The notes beneath the pieces are model-generated. The model had not been told where the DNA came from. It saw only the letters and a program-made list of their open reading frames with translations, and did no database searches. A stretch of 34,510 bases of DNA, from positions 1-34,510 of the forward strand of contig JALTHG010000026.1 of assembly GCA_027004715.1 (NCBI GenBank). The letters are read 5' to 3'. The position numbers were made by a program, and so were the translations under genes. Positions within the stretch are counted from its first letter, which is position 1, and every line of letters begins with the position of its first letter. Of the stretch, positions 16,563 through 24,745 are shown piece after piece. Source of the DNA: Deltaproteobacteria bacterium (lineage in GTDB: Bacteria; Desulfobacterota; Dissulfuribacteria; Dissulfuribacterales; UBA3076).

Positions 16563-17127
16563 GCCCTGGGAGCACTATAGTGGAGTCTGGAAGGGGCAGG
16601 ATGTAGGTCTTAATGGACCTGATCAGGGTGTCATAAGAGCCTCCTGGCAGGTCTGTACGGCCAACTGCACCTACAAACAGCGTATCTCCTGTAAATATAT
16701 AGCCATGTCCATACAGACATACCGAGCCTGGAGAGTGTCCTGGTGTGTGGATTACCTTAAATCTGAGTCTGCCGACCTCGATTATATCTCCGTGGTCAAT
16801 GTATCTGTCTGCAGGAGGGGCAGGTTCAAGGCCCCATGCCCTGAAGACCTCGATCACCCCTGGATTCCTGAACATGACATCGTCGGCACTGTGCATGAGT
16901 ACAGGTGCACCTGTAAGGGCCTTCATCCGGCGATTCCCACAGGTATGATCTGGGTGACCATGGGTATTGACTATATAGCGCAGGGTGAGACCAGATGCAG
17001 AGACCTCTCGTGCCAGTATATCTTCGCTCCCTGCAGGGTCTATGACCATACCTATACCTGTATCAGGACACCCTATTATGTATGCCTGTACAGACAGGGG
17101 ACCGACTGTATAGGACTTCAGGATCAT
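16495..17127 (-). CDS. Metallo-beta-lactamase-fold hydrolase (glyoxalase II-like)
   Basis: A cytosolic binuclear-metal hydrolase of 210 residues. Metal ligands visible are THGHPDH (His56, His58, Asp60, His61), HTPGHSPGS, FTGDTLF and LPGHD, and the C-terminal STIGREKETN tail is typical of the GloB-like group. Likely a thioester hydrolase, but the substrate is unknown. The frame extends upstream to 17220, but ATG 17127 overlaps the stop of the flavoprotein gene as ATGA, begins at the conserved first strand MILKSYTVGPL, and has AGAGGAT upstream, so this start is chosen. Its 3' end overlaps the annotated hrpA start by 68 bases. Pairing with a thioredoxin-reductase-like protein may point to thiol chemistry (inference). 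Confidence 0.9.
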   Translation of the reverse strand: MILKSYTVGPLSVQAYIIGCPDTGIGMVIDPAGSEDILAREVSASGLTLRYIVNTHGHPDHTCGNRRMKALTGAPVLMHSADDVMFRNPGVIEVFRAWGLEPAPPADRYIDHGDIIEVGRLRFKVIHTPGHSPGSVCLYGHGYIFTGDTLFVGAVGRTDLPGGSYDTLIRSIKTYILPLPDSTIVLPGHDYGDQPTSTIGREKETNTYLI

Positions 17128-18038
17128 CTGATCCTCTTTTTGAGCACAAAACTGCTGGCAGAAAGACCTGCTATACAGCCCTCTCCTACGGCCTTTGCCA
17201 TCTGAAATGGACGTCCACATATATCCCCTGCTGCATAGATACCAGGTACATTGGTGGCCTGTCTTTTGTCAGTAAGAATATAGGTAAATTTCTCTGGGTC
17301 CAGTCTCACACCCAGAGAGGCCACAAGCTCCATCGCACCCTTGGCACCTCCCTCTATAAATAGGCCATCCAACTGGAGCTCTGTCCCATCTCTGAGCACA
17401 ATGCCATCCAGCTTATCGGTCCCCTTGAGGCTCTCTACCACAGAGCCCTTGAGTACTGAGATATTGTCTCTGTCTAGCTCGGCCTTGAGTTGAGGGCTTA
17501 CCCTCAGGTCTCTTGTTATAAGAGTGACATGTCTTGCGATCTTACTCAGAGTGACTGCACCATGGGCCGCGGCACTCCCATCTCCGACTACTGCCACCTT
17601 CGCATTGTGATAGAAATTTGCATCGCAGTCGACGCAGTAGCTGACTCCCCTGCCCACCAGGTCTTTTTCTCTCTTGAGTCCAAGGCCATGACGTGTTACT
17701 CCGGTCGCAATTATCAGACTATAGGCAGAATAGATATCTCCACTTTCAGTGGTTACCTGATAGATATCTGAAGAGGCAGCAATGGATATGACGTCTTCCT
17801 GGAGGAATTTAGCTCCAAAGCCCTTTGCCTGCTGTATGCCTGTTGACAGCAGCTCTTCTCCTGTCTTTAGTCCAGATATACAGCAGTAGTTTTCGATATG
17901 GGCCCTGTACAGGCTGCTCGATTTCGGGCGGCCAAGCACGAGTACTTTTATCTTTTTCCTGGCTGCATGAATTGCGGCCTGCAGGCCTGCAGGCCCGGTC
18001 CCAATTATAATTATATCATATAAAGTGAAGTCTTCCAT
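17124..18038 (-). CDS. Thioredoxin-reductase-like FAD/NAD(P) oxidoreductase
   Basis: A 304-residue flavoprotein with the low-molecular-weight thioredoxin reductase fold. The FAD-binding GTGPAG is at residues 13-18, a redox pair CVDC at 135-138 in SYCVDCDANF, the NAD(P)-binding VGDGSAAAHGA, and a final FAD motif GIYAAGDICGRPFQMAKAVGEG. Classical TrxB has CATC in the redox site; CVDC with an acidic residue is a variant that may shift redox potential or partner. The first domain is otherwise canonical. No thioredoxin gene is adjacent. The stop overlaps the hydrolase start (ATGA), so the pair is translationally coupled. I am sure of the family, less of whether thioredoxin is the substrate. Confidence 0.9.
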   Translation of the reverse strand: MEDFTLYDIIIIGTGPAGLQAAIHAARKKIKVLVLGRPKSSSLYRAHIENYCCISGLKTGEELLSTGIQQAKGFGAKFLQEDVISIAASSDIYQVTTESGDIYSAYSLIIATGVTRHGLGLKREKDLVGRGVSYCVDCDANFYHNAKVAVVGDGSAAAHGAVTLSKIARHVTLITRDLRVSPQLKAELDRDNISVLKGSVVESLKGTDKLDGIVLRDGTELQLDGLFIEGGAKGAMELVASLGVRLDPEKFTYILTDKRQATNVPGIYAAGDICGRPFQMAKAVGEGCIAGLSASSFVLKKRIR

Positions 18039-18060
18039 ATATCTCTTTGACCCTGTTTAA

Positions 18061-18111
18061 TATACCTGTAAGCGTTCATACCACTGTTGAACCTGTACGT
18101 CGACGGTGGGA
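18061..18111. repeat. Palindromic intergenic repeat, copy 4 (reverse orientation)
   Basis: On the minus strand this gap reads GGTTCAACAGTGGTATGAACGCTTACAGG-like sequence: a short hairpin GTTCA...TGAAC followed by the shared tail TGAACGCTTACA. On the plus strand CTGTTGAACCTGTACGTCGACGG (18086-18108) also resembles CTGTTGAACTTTACGTCGTCG at 7053-7073. It separates yacG from the flavoprotein gene. Confidence 0.5.
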
Positions 18112-18309
18112 TCAATGCTCCTTTTCATATGGTTCTGTGTCCCCAGGCTCCTCAGGCCATATAGGACTTGATATCCGATACTCTTCTCTAAACCATGCAT
18201 CGAGGTCTGCCATCTTACACCTCTTGCTACAGAAGGGCCTATAGGGATTCCCCTCAAATGTAATTGGTTTCCCACACCAGGGACATCTATGTACCTCTTT
18301 CTCTGTCAT
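18112..18309 (-). CDS. yacG: DNA gyrase inhibitor YacG-type zinc protein
   Basis: A 65-residue zinc-binding protein. The Cys ligands are Cys9 and Cys12 (CPWC) and Cys27 and Cys31 (CSKRC), followed by the family signature KMADLDAWFREEYRI. In E. coli YacG binds GyrB and blocks DNA binding; the physiological role is still modestly understood. The acidic C-terminal tail (PEEPGDTEPYEKE) is also typical. ATG 18309 overlaps the stop of the upstream SH3 gene by four bases. The call is secure from the Cys spacing and signature. Confidence 0.93.
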   Translation of the reverse strand: MTEKEVHRCPWCGKPITFEGNPYRPFCSKRCKMADLDAWFREEYRISSPIWPEEPGDTEPYEKEH

Positions 18310-18998
18310 AGGACTAAGGTCTTATGTCTACGTCCTCTGCCTGTTATCAGGCCTATGATCCATCCAGATACAAAGACCCCTCCACCTGCCAGAAACCACT
18401 TTATTCTCTCCATATTCTTGAGATGCCTGTTCTCCTCTTCAGCTGCAAGGAGTCTCTGCCTTATCTCCTGTAGCTGCCTGCCAGTCTCTGAAACAGAACG
18501 CCTGAGCTGTATGGTGTCAGAGGCGTCTATCTTTAGGGCCTCATAGGCCTTTTTTATCTGATCTCTCTCCTGAATGCAGGCCTCCAGGTCATGACTACAC
18601 TGCTTAGAGGCACTGGAGACCTCATCCAGCTTCTTACTGATATCGGCTGCCTGTCTTTCGGCCCTGGTCTTACTGGCCTTCAGCCTGGCAACTAGATCTT
18701 CCAGGGGCGGAGAACTGCTCAGATATCTCTTGAGTATCCATCCCTCTTTATTGGCTCCAGTCTCCACCCTGGCCCAGGCCCCATCTTCCTGGAGGAGTTT
18801 TACCTGGCTGCCTTCCTTGAGTATACTAACAATCCTGTATTCTTGCCCCTTCCCACTTCTCAGAGGGATCTCTGCACGGGGCCTTATGTACCATGACTTA
18901 GCAGATGATACTATTGGTATTAAGACAATAATTGCCACTATCAAATATAATAGCAAGATGGAAATAGACAATCTCTTTTGTGTGGGCTCAAGGCTCAT
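18306..18998 (-). CDS. SH3-domain, coiled-coil, membrane-anchored protein (TIGR04211/YgiM-like)
   Basis: A 230-residue envelope protein. An N-terminal hydrophobic segment (about residues 11-33) acts as signal or anchor. A bacterial SH3 domain (about 36-94) reads WYIRPRAEIPLRSGKGQEYRIVSIL...EGWILKRYL. A long Glu/Lys/Arg/Gln-rich coiled coil spans about 98-195, and a C-terminal membrane helix (about 201-220) ends in a basic tail. This order matches the SH3-and-anchor family that includes E. coli YgiM. Bacterial SH3 domains often bind peptidoglycan or proteins in the periplasm. The function is unknown. It is the first gene of the minus-strand run; AGGAG lies eight bases before ATG 18998. It diverges from the dehydrogenase gene. 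Confidence 0.8.
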   Translation of the reverse strand: MSLEPTQKRLSISILLLYLIVAIIVLIPIVSSAKSWYIRPRAEIPLRSGKGQEYRIVSILKEGSQVKLLQEDGAWARVETGANKEGWILKRYLSSSPPLEDLVARLKASKTRAERQAADISKKLDEVSSASKQCSHDLEACIQERDQIKKAYEALKIDASDTIQLRRSVSETGRQLQEIRQRLLAAEEENRHLKNMERIKWFLAGGGVFVSGWIIGLITGRGRRHKTLVL

Positions 18999-19053
18999 CT
19001 CCTCAACGCTCCTAAAAATATATTTTCATTTGTGGGATTAGTAGAGAGGACAC

Positions 19054-19081
19054 TTTACAATACACTTATACTTAATATATA
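19054..19081 (+). promoter_or_regulatory. Candidate sigma-70 promoter for the sugar dehydrogenase gene
   Basis: TTTACA (19054-19059) and TATATA (19076-19081) are 16 bases apart in the A+T-rich divergent gap between the SH3 gene and the dehydrogenase gene. Matches to the -35 and -10 consensus are five and four of six. The leader would be about 80 bases. Confidence 0.35.
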
Positions 19082-19167
19082 TCCTTATCTATTCTGGTTT
19101 GTCCAGACCTGCCTGTATCAAGACAGCAGGTTATCCTGATTATAGAGATCTAAGGAGAAAGGTGCAT

Positions 19168-20454
19168 ATGACAATAAATTCTGTAGGGGTGGTAGGTCTA
19201 GGCTATGTAGGGCTCCCCCTGGCAATAGCGTTTGGCAAAAAGATAGAGACCATAGGTTTCGATATATCTAGAGAGAAAATAGAGAGCTACAGAGAGGGCA
19301 AAGACCCCACTGGAGAGCTAGACGACAGGGAATTTAGACAGGCAGTACATCTCACCTTTACCAACGACCCTGTCCTGTTGAGAGAGGTGGATATGATTGT
19401 GGTGGCCGTACCTACCCCTATAAACAACAGTCATCAGCCTGATCTCAGTCATATTGTATCTGCTTCAGAGATCGTTGGGCAGAACCTGAAGCAGAATACC
19501 ATTGTAGTATATGAGTCCACGGTCTATCCAGGGGTAACCGAGGATATATGTGTCCCAATCCTTGAAAGGCTCTCTGGATTCAGGTGTGGAAGGGACTTTA
19601 AGATCGGTTATTCACCTGAACGCATAAATCCTGGAGACAGGGAGCACTCCCTGGCTACAGTAATAAAGGTGGTGGCAGGCCAGGATCAGGAGACACTAGA
19701 TGAGATAGCAAGTGCCTATGGACTCATAGTGGATGCAGGGGTCTACAGGGCGGAGAGCATAAGGGTGGCTGAGGCAGCCAAGGTAATAGAAAATACACAG
19801 AGAGACCTCAATATCGCACTCATGAACGAATTGGCCATAATCTTCAACCGTCTGGGTATTGATACCCAGGCAGTGCTCAGGGCCGCAGAGACCAAGTGGA
19901 ATTTCCTCCCCTTTAGACCAGGTCTGGTGGGTGGACACTGCATTGGTGTAGACCCATATTACCTCACATACTGTGCCCAGCGACAGGGATATCACCCAGA
20001 GGTCATCCTGGCAGGGCGCCGCATCAACGACTCAATGGGTACATATATAGCGCAGAGGACAGTTAAGGAGCTTATCCATGCCAGGGTCCGGGTAGAAGGG
20101 GCCAGGGTCCTGATACTTGGGCTCACGTTTAAGGAAAATTGCCCTGATATAAGGAATACCAAGGTAATGGATATTGTGCGTGAGCTCAGGGAGTATGGTA
20201 TTGAGCCCTTGATACATGACCCCCTTGCAGATCCAAGAGATGCACAGGCCACATATGGCATCCGCCTGCTACGTGAGCTGCCTGTCAATGTAGATGCAGT
20301 TATACTTGCAGTAGCCCATAGGGCCTATATAGAGGCCGGAAGCACTGCAGTGAAAGAGATCATTACCCCTGACAGGGGAGTGGTAATAGACGTAAAGGAC
20401 CTCTATGAACCAGGCGATTTTGACAATACAAACATCAGATACTGGAGGCTGTAG
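19168..20454 (+). CDS. Nucleotide-sugar dehydrogenase (UDP-glucose/UDP-N-acetylhexosamine 6-dehydrogenase family)
   Basis: An NAD-dependent four-electron oxidation of a UDP-sugar to its uronic acid, a precursor for surface polysaccharides. The 428-residue protein has the Rossmann motif GVVGLGYVGLPLA at the N terminus, AVPTPIN, VVYESTVYPG, YSPERINPGD and the catalytic cysteine in GGHCIGVDPYYL (Cys258). The motif set is closer to the WecC/TviB (UDP-N-acetylhexosamine) branch than to plain UDP-glucose dehydrogenase, but the exact sugar is not decided. The frame opens earlier, at 19099; ATG 19168 is preferred because AAGGAGAAAGG precedes it and the conserved fold begins there. No glycosyltransferases are adjacent, so the polysaccharide locus must be elsewhere. 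AMMECR1 starts two bases after the stop. Confidence 0.92.
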   Translation: MTINSVGVVGLGYVGLPLAIAFGKKIETIGFDISREKIESYREGKDPTGELDDREFRQAVHLTFTNDPVLLREVDMIVVAVPTPINNSHQPDLSHIVSASEIVGQNLKQNTIVVYESTVYPGVTEDICVPILERLSGFRCGRDFKIGYSPERINPGDREHSLATVIKVVAGQDQETLDEIASAYGLIVDAGVYRAESIRVAEAAKVIENTQRDLNIALMNELAIIFNRLGIDTQAVLRAAETKWNFLPFRPGLVGGHCIGVDPYYLTYCAQRQGYHPEVILAGRRINDSMGTYIAQRTVKELIHARVRVEGARVLILGLTFKENCPDIRNTKVMDIVRELREYGIEPLIHDPLADPRDAQATYGIRLLRELPVNVDAVILAVAHRAYIEAGSTAVKEIITPDRGVVIDVKDLYEPGDFDNTNIRYWRL

Positions 20455-20456
20455 CC

Positions 20457-21023
20457 ATGGAAAGCGGGAAACTCTCCAGCCGTGAGAGGCAAGTCTTACT
20501 CAAGATAGCAAGAGAATCCATAAAGAGGGAATTGGAGGGCCTTCCCTTTACCCTTCCCAGAGTGACAGACTTGAACCTCCTAGAACACAGAGGGGCCTTT
20601 GTGACACTTCACAGGCATGGGCAACTCAGGGGATGTATTGGGACCTTTATAGCAGACAGACCTCTATACGAGATAGTAGGCGATATGGCCATATCAGCGG
20701 CCTTTAATGACCCCAGGTTCCGTCCGCTTAGTCCCTCTGAACTTGATGAGATAGACCTGGAGGTCTCTGCCCTTACACCTCTGAGAGAGACGACCGATCT
20801 GGATGAGATCCAGGTAGGTATACATGGGATCTATATTGTCAATGGCCCCTATCGTGGTGTGCTCTTGCCACAGGTAGCCACAGAATATGGATGGGACAGG
20901 TATACCTTCTTGGATCAGACCTGCATAAAGGCAGGCATGGCGCCTGGCTGCTGGAAAGACCCAAATACAAAGGTCTATATCTTCAGTGCAGAAGTCTTTG
21001 GCGAAAAGACAGAAAAAGATTAA
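20457..21023 (+). CDS. amrA: AMMECR1-domain protein
   Basis: A 188-residue protein of the AMMECR1 family. Signature segments are GAFVTLHRHGQLRGCIGTF with the invariant LRGCIG, FNDPRFRPLSPSEL, VSALTPLRE, and LLPQVATEYGWDRYTFLDQTC with the terminal CWKD. The biochemical role is unknown; in bacteria and archaea it often occurs with a MEMO-like AmrB and a radical SAM AmrS, but neither partner is in this window. It starts two bases after the dehydrogenase and overlaps rsmG by 38 bases, so it shares their transcript. The symbol amrA is used as a family name only. Confidence 0.88.
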   Translation: MESGKLSSRERQVLLKIARESIKRELEGLPFTLPRVTDLNLLEHRGAFVTLHRHGQLRGCIGTFIADRPLYEIVGDMAISAAFNDPRFRPLSPSELDEIDLEVSALTPLRETTDLDEIQVGIHGIYIVNGPYRGVLLPQVATEYGWDRYTFLDQTCIKAGMAPGCWKDPNTKVYIFSAEVFGEKTEKD

Positions 21024-21660
21024 GGCCCTGGTGGAAGAGCTCCTGTTGAAGGGCGGACTGATCCCTACAGAGGAGATCTCGAGGGGCCTTATGGCCTATC
21101 TGGAGGAACTCTACTCCTGGAATCAGCATGTTAACCTCACTGGACTAAAGACCTTAGAGGACATGGCCCTCAAGCATATAGGAGATACCCTGGTCCTGGT
21201 CCAACACCTGCCAGGAGGTGCCTACTATCTCCTGGATATAGGTACAGGTGCAGGTTCTCCAGGACTTGTCTTAAAGCTTCTCCGCCGTGATCTTGAGATT
21301 GTACTTGTCGATGCAGTCAGAAAAAAGGTCTCATTTCTCAATACAGTCATTGCAGAGACAGGTCTCACTGGCATCTGGGCAGAGCATGGCAGGATAGGTT
21401 CATATATACCCAGGCACTTACCCCCAGGGGGATTTGATATAGCCGTCAGTCAGGCCCTGGGACCCATGGCAGAACTCATAGATATGGCAGGGCCCCTGAT
21501 CTCAAGTAATGGCATGATAATAGCTATGAAGGGACCTCATATAGACATGAAATTAGGAAAAGGGGACCTCATTGGATGGAGATACAATATTATAAGGACT
21601 CAGGTCCCAGTCAGTGGCCACAGGCGGAGCCTCATTGTGATACAGAGAGACAGGAGTTGA
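20986..21660 (+). CDS. rsmG: 16S rRNA (guanine-N7)-methyltransferase RsmG
   Basis: A cytosolic SAM-dependent enzyme that methylates N7 of G527 in 16S rRNA (E. coli numbering). The 224-residue chain has the family's N-terminal helix with YLEELYSWNQHVNLTGLK, then DMALKHIGDTL, and the SAM-binding LLDIGTGAGSPGLVLKLL (about residues 81-98). VDAVRKKVSFLNTV and SQALGPMAELIDM follow, where most members have SRA. The start at 20986 lies inside AMMECR1, a 38-base overlap; the basic start MQKSLAKRQKK may be slightly over-extended. It converges with waaA, leaving only two bases between the stops. Here it is away from the gidA/parA/oriC neighbourhood common in other bacteria. Confidence 0.92.
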   Translation: MQKSLAKRQKKIKALVEELLLKGGLIPTEEISRGLMAYLEELYSWNQHVNLTGLKTLEDMALKHIGDTLVLVQHLPGGAYYLLDIGTGAGSPGLVLKLLRRDLEIVLVDAVRKKVSFLNTVIAETGLTGIWAEHGRIGSYIPRHLPPGGFDIAVSQALGPMAELIDMAGPLISSNGMIIAMKGPHIDMKLGKGDLIGWRYNIIRTQVPVSGHRRSLIVIQRDRS

Positions 21661-21662
21661 GA

Positions 21663-22952
21663 TCAGTCCTGGGACTGCAGTACCTGTAGCAATATATCTG
21701 CCTGCCTGGTAGCAACTCCATTGGCCAGGCTCTCCAGGGCAGTGCGGGCCTTTTTGGCCTGTGTCTCTCTCTGCATTGGTCTGTCAAGTAGCAGGCCCAC
21801 TACCTCTGCCAGATCTCTTCCGTTCTTTACTTCCTGGCCGCCCCCATAGGATTCAAGGGTCATCCTTGCCTCCTCAAAATCTTCTGTATGAGGACCATAG
21901 ATAACAGGACACCCCCAGGCAGCTGGCTCTAAGAGATTTTGTCCACCTTTTGGCACCAGAGAGGCCCCTACAAAGGCCACTGTAGCCAGGCCATAGAGGT
22001 CAAAAAGCGGACCTATTACGTCTACCAATATGGTATTTGCACTCCGCCGCTGTTTTACTTCCAGATCACTCCAGAGCTGGTATGCCATATTCTCTGACTT
22101 CAATATGTCTTCAAAGGCAGGTATATTTTTTAGGTGCCTTGGGACCAAAAAGAAGATCAGGTCTGGCCACTTGCTACGGAGTATATTATAGGCAGTTATT
22201 ACCTCTCTTTCTTCACCTCCTCTAATGCTTCCAGCAACAAAGACGTCCATGGATTCATCTATATCCAGGCGCCTGCGCAGGTCTCTCAGTCGAGCGAGGT
22301 CAGGCCTGGACAAGAGGCCCTCAAATTTTGCATTCCCTGTAATATGTATTCTGTCCATGGGGGCACCAAGTGCCACCATTCGGTCTGCATGGATCTCAGA
22401 GATGGCACAGATCTTTGAAAAACCGGCAAAGATAGGTCTGGTAATGGAGAGGATCTTCAGGTATCTGGGAAAGGACCTGACCGAGATTCTGCCATTCAGG
22501 AGCACGGTCTTGCCCCCAAACTGCCTTACTGCCCTTATCAGATTGGGCCAGAGCTCTGTCTCAAGACAGGCATAGACCTTGGGACGTACCTCCCTTACTA
22601 TTCTGCGGACTACCTGGGGAAAGTCAAATGGATAGGGAATTACAGGACAACGGGAACCAAGGCAAGATATTGCCCTGGCAAACCCTGCAGGAGTAGAAGT
22701 AGATATGAGGATCTTTAGACCTGGTGCCTGACGGTCAATGGCCTGGATCAGGGCCTCAGCCACTCCAACCTCTCCTACTGAGACTGCCTGTAGCCATATA
22801 TCCTGGGGCCCGGCCTCACTAATATAATTAGATAGATGTCCCAACTGGCCAGGCAGCATTCCACCTTTCCCTTCTAATCTGGACCACAGCTCCAAAAAAG
22901 GCCTGGCTATCGCATAGGTAATGCCAGTTGCCTTTTCATAGAGACCCATCAT
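21663..22952 (-). CDS. waaA: 3-deoxy-D-manno-octulosonic acid (Kdo) transferase
   Basis: An inner-membrane glycosyltransferase that adds Kdo to lipid A precursor, showing that the organism makes lipopolysaccharide. At 429 residues it has normal length. Hallmarks are IWLQAVSVGEVGVAEALI (about residues 51-68), ISTSTPAGFARA, the LETELWPNLI motif, NGRISVRSFPRY, GNAKFEG, and the sugar-nucleotide region VGASLVPKGGQNLLEPAAWGCPVIYGPHTEDFEEA. An N-terminal amphipathic segment anchors the enzyme. It is the last gene of the yicC-remA-gmk-rlmB-waaA run and starts five bases after rlmB. Confidence 0.96.
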   Translation of the reverse strand: MMGLYEKATGITYAIARPFLELWSRLEGKGGMLPGQLGHLSNYISEAGPQDIWLQAVSVGEVGVAEALIQAIDRQAPGLKILISTSTPAGFARAISCLGSRCPVIPYPFDFPQVVRRIVREVRPKVYACLETELWPNLIRAVRQFGGKTVLLNGRISVRSFPRYLKILSITRPIFAGFSKICAISEIHADRMVALGAPMDRIHITGNAKFEGLLSRPDLARLRDLRRRLDIDESMDVFVAGSIRGGEEREVITAYNILRSKWPDLIFFLVPRHLKNIPAFEDILKSENMAYQLWSDLEVKQRRSANTILVDVIGPLFDLYGLATVAFVGASLVPKGGQNLLEPAAWGCPVIYGPHTEDFEEARMTLESYGGGQEVKNGRDLAEVVGLLLDRPMQRETQAKKARTALESLANGVATRQADILLQVLQSQD

Positions 22953-22957
22953 AAAGT

Positions 22958-23737
22958 CTATTGCCTCAGAATAATATCAGGTGATAACCACAGACTCTGT
23001 CTTGCAACCTCATACAGGGCTATACTAGCAGCAGAAGCAACGTTCATGGAATCTATAGGACCAAGATGGGGTATCTTGACCAGCAGATCACAGGTCTTTC
23101 TGACCAGACGACGTAATCCCAGGCCTTCTGAACCAACTACAAGGGCTAAGGGTATAAGCAAATCTGATTCCCATAATACACTGTTACCATCAGGGGTCAA
23201 GCCTACCACCCAAAGGCCCATCTCTTTGATCTGCCTCAGTGCCCTTACCAGATTCACTACCTGGCATATCTTTGTGTGAAAGAGGGCACCAGAAGAGGCC
23301 TTTGCCACTGTCCCTGTAATATGCACGGTCTTACGGCCAGATAGCAGGATTGCCTGGCTGCCTAGTGCCACAGAGGAACGTATAATGGCACCCAGATTCT
23401 GTGGATCAGTCACCTGATCACAGACCACTATCAAGGGGACCTTGCCCCTCCACAATTGTGGTAGATGAGAGAAATCAGTAGACCAGACAGGTCTTACCCA
23501 GGCAGCTACTCCCTGATGTACAGCGCCAGGTGGAACACCCTGGTCTGTGAGACCCCTTGTGGGATTCAGGTCTACACCGTGGCTCTCTGCAAGACGCAAG
23601 AGGCTGGCCTGTATCTCCTTTTTCCCAAAAGAGGGACATACAAGAAGCCTTTGGCAGGCATCAGGTCGGGTCTTCAGGAGTTCCATTACTGGATGTATTC
23701 CCCAGATAAGGACCCCATTTTTTGGACTTGATATCAT
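22958..23737 (-). CDS. rlmB: SpoU-family rRNA 2'-O-methyltransferase (RlmB-like)
   Basis: A trefoil-knot (SPOUT) methyltransferase of 259 residues. An N-terminal substrate-binding domain begins VLIWGIHPVMELLKTRP, and HQGVAAWVRP marks the linker. The three SpoU motifs follow: DQVTDPQNLGAIIRSS, ALVVGSEGLGLRRLV and IPHLGPIDSMNVASAASIALYE. The architecture matches RlmB, which methylates G2251 of 23S rRNA; TrmH-group relatives cannot be fully excluded. The ribosome-binding site is weak (GGGA). The N-terminal Trp in WGIHPV is a small departure from the common GxHxV pattern. Confidence 0.88.
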   Translation of the reverse strand: MISSPKNGVLIWGIHPVMELLKTRPDACQRLLVCPSFGKKEIQASLLRLAESHGVDLNPTRGLTDQGVPPGAVHQGVAAWVRPVWSTDFSHLPQLWRGKVPLIVVCDQVTDPQNLGAIIRSSVALGSQAILLSGRKTVHITGTVAKASSGALFHTKICQVVNLVRALRQIKEMGLWVVGLTPDGNSVLWESDLLIPLALVVGSEGLGLRRLVRKTCDLLVKIPHLGPIDSMNVASAASIALYEVARQSLWLSPDIILRQ

Positions 23738-23790
23738 TGTCCCATATCATGCAGCAGCCATCTGCAGTCAGAAGGCATGCAACTGATTTT

Positions 23791-24429
23791 TTACTGTTTG
23801 GTGTCTGAGGTGCATAATTTGGGGCCATAGACCAGGGGCCATGACCCACCCTCCAGGACTCGAGAGACCCTGCACCTCTGGGCAAGCACTATAGACTTCA
23901 GGTCCTCTGTTGCCTGAGGGAGGTCTGTATTTATCACAGCAAAGTCATACTCATGCACTGTCTCTAGCTCTGATTTGGCCTTAGACATCCTGAGCCTCAG
24001 CATTGAAGGGTCTTCTGTCCCTCTGCCTTTGAGCCTGGCCTCCAGGACCGACCACGATGGAGGCAACAGAAATATCAGTATGGTCTCTGGAAAGGACCTG
24101 CGGACCTGTCTGGCCCCATGGACATCTATGTCCAATAAGATATCCTCTCCTGAGTCAAGCCTTGATAAGACCTCTGACCTGGCAGTCCCATAAGACTCTC
24201 CATATACCTCTGCCCACTCAAGGAATTCACCATTAGAGGCCATCTCCCTGAACCTGTCTTGAGTAATGAAGTGATAATCTATACCATCAGATTCTCCTTT
24301 TCTGGGGCCACGCGTAGTATATGAGACAGAGAAAGAGATTCCAGGGACCTGCCTGAGCAACCTGTGACACAGAACTGTCTTTCCAACACCTGAAGGGCCA
24401 GAAATTACAAAGAGGTCCCCTTTTTTCAT
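23791..24429 (-). CDS. gmk: Guanylate kinase
   Basis: Phosphorylates GMP to GDP in the cytosol. The 212-residue chain has the P-loop VISGPSGVGKTVL (about residues 8-20), the GMP-binding segment SVSYTTRGPRKGESDGIDYHF, FLEWAEVYGESYGT, and the lid and ILLDIDVHGARQVR motif. The C-terminal tail after EGGSWP is slightly longer than usual and unconserved. It starts twelve bases after remA. In many bacteria rpoZ follows gmk; here rlmB follows. Confidence 0.97.
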   Translation of the reverse strand: MKKGDLFVISGPSGVGKTVLCHRLLRQVPGISFSVSYTTRGPRKGESDGIDYHFITQDRFREMASNGEFLEWAEVYGESYGTARSEVLSRLDSGEDILLDIDVHGARQVRRSFPETILIFLLPPSWSVLEARLKGRGTEDPSMLRLRMSKAKSELETVHEYDFAVINTDLPQATEDLKSIVLAQRCRVSRVLEGGSWPLVYGPKLCTSDTKQ

Positions 24430-24441
24430 TTAAGAACTCCT

Positions 24442-24726
24442 TTAGCTCTTTGGGTCTTTCTCTTCCATCTTGGTCATGATGCCTGCACCCAGTCTCTGGG
24501 CAATTGTCTCTGTCTGTATGGCAGAGAGTATGACATGATTGCTGTCTGTTATTATTATAGAGCGGGTTCGACGTCCCTGGCTTGCATCTATAAGCCGACT
24601 ATTACTCTTTGCCTCTTCTCTCAGGCGCTTCATAGGAGCAGATGACGGATTGACTATAGCAACGACACGATCTGCCACTATGGTATTTCCAAAGCCAATA
24701 TTGAGTAGCTTGTACCTCCAGTTCAT
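24442..24726 (-). CDS. remA: RemA/DUF370-family regulatory protein
   Basis: A 94-residue protein of the DUF370 family. The N-terminal [31 protein letters not shown] and the [28 protein letters not shown] segment match the conserved core. In Bacillus subtilis RemA is a DNA-binding activator of matrix genes and osmoprotection; in Gram-negative members the role is not established. Position between yicC and gmk is the usual one for this family across phyla. A clear GGAG site precedes ATG 24726. Confidence 0.92.
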   Translation of the reverse strand: MNWRYKLLNIGFGNTIVADRVVAIVNPSSAPMKRLREEAKSNSRLIDASQGRRTRSIIITDSNHVILSAIQTETIAQRLGAGIMTKMEEKDPKS

Positions 24727-24745
24727 AATCTTCTCCTTATAATCT

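Noticed and set aside
21664-21677. Palindrome CAGTCCTGGGACTG between rsmG and waaA as terminator
   Set aside because: It lies inside the waaA coding end, has a two-base loop and no T-tract.
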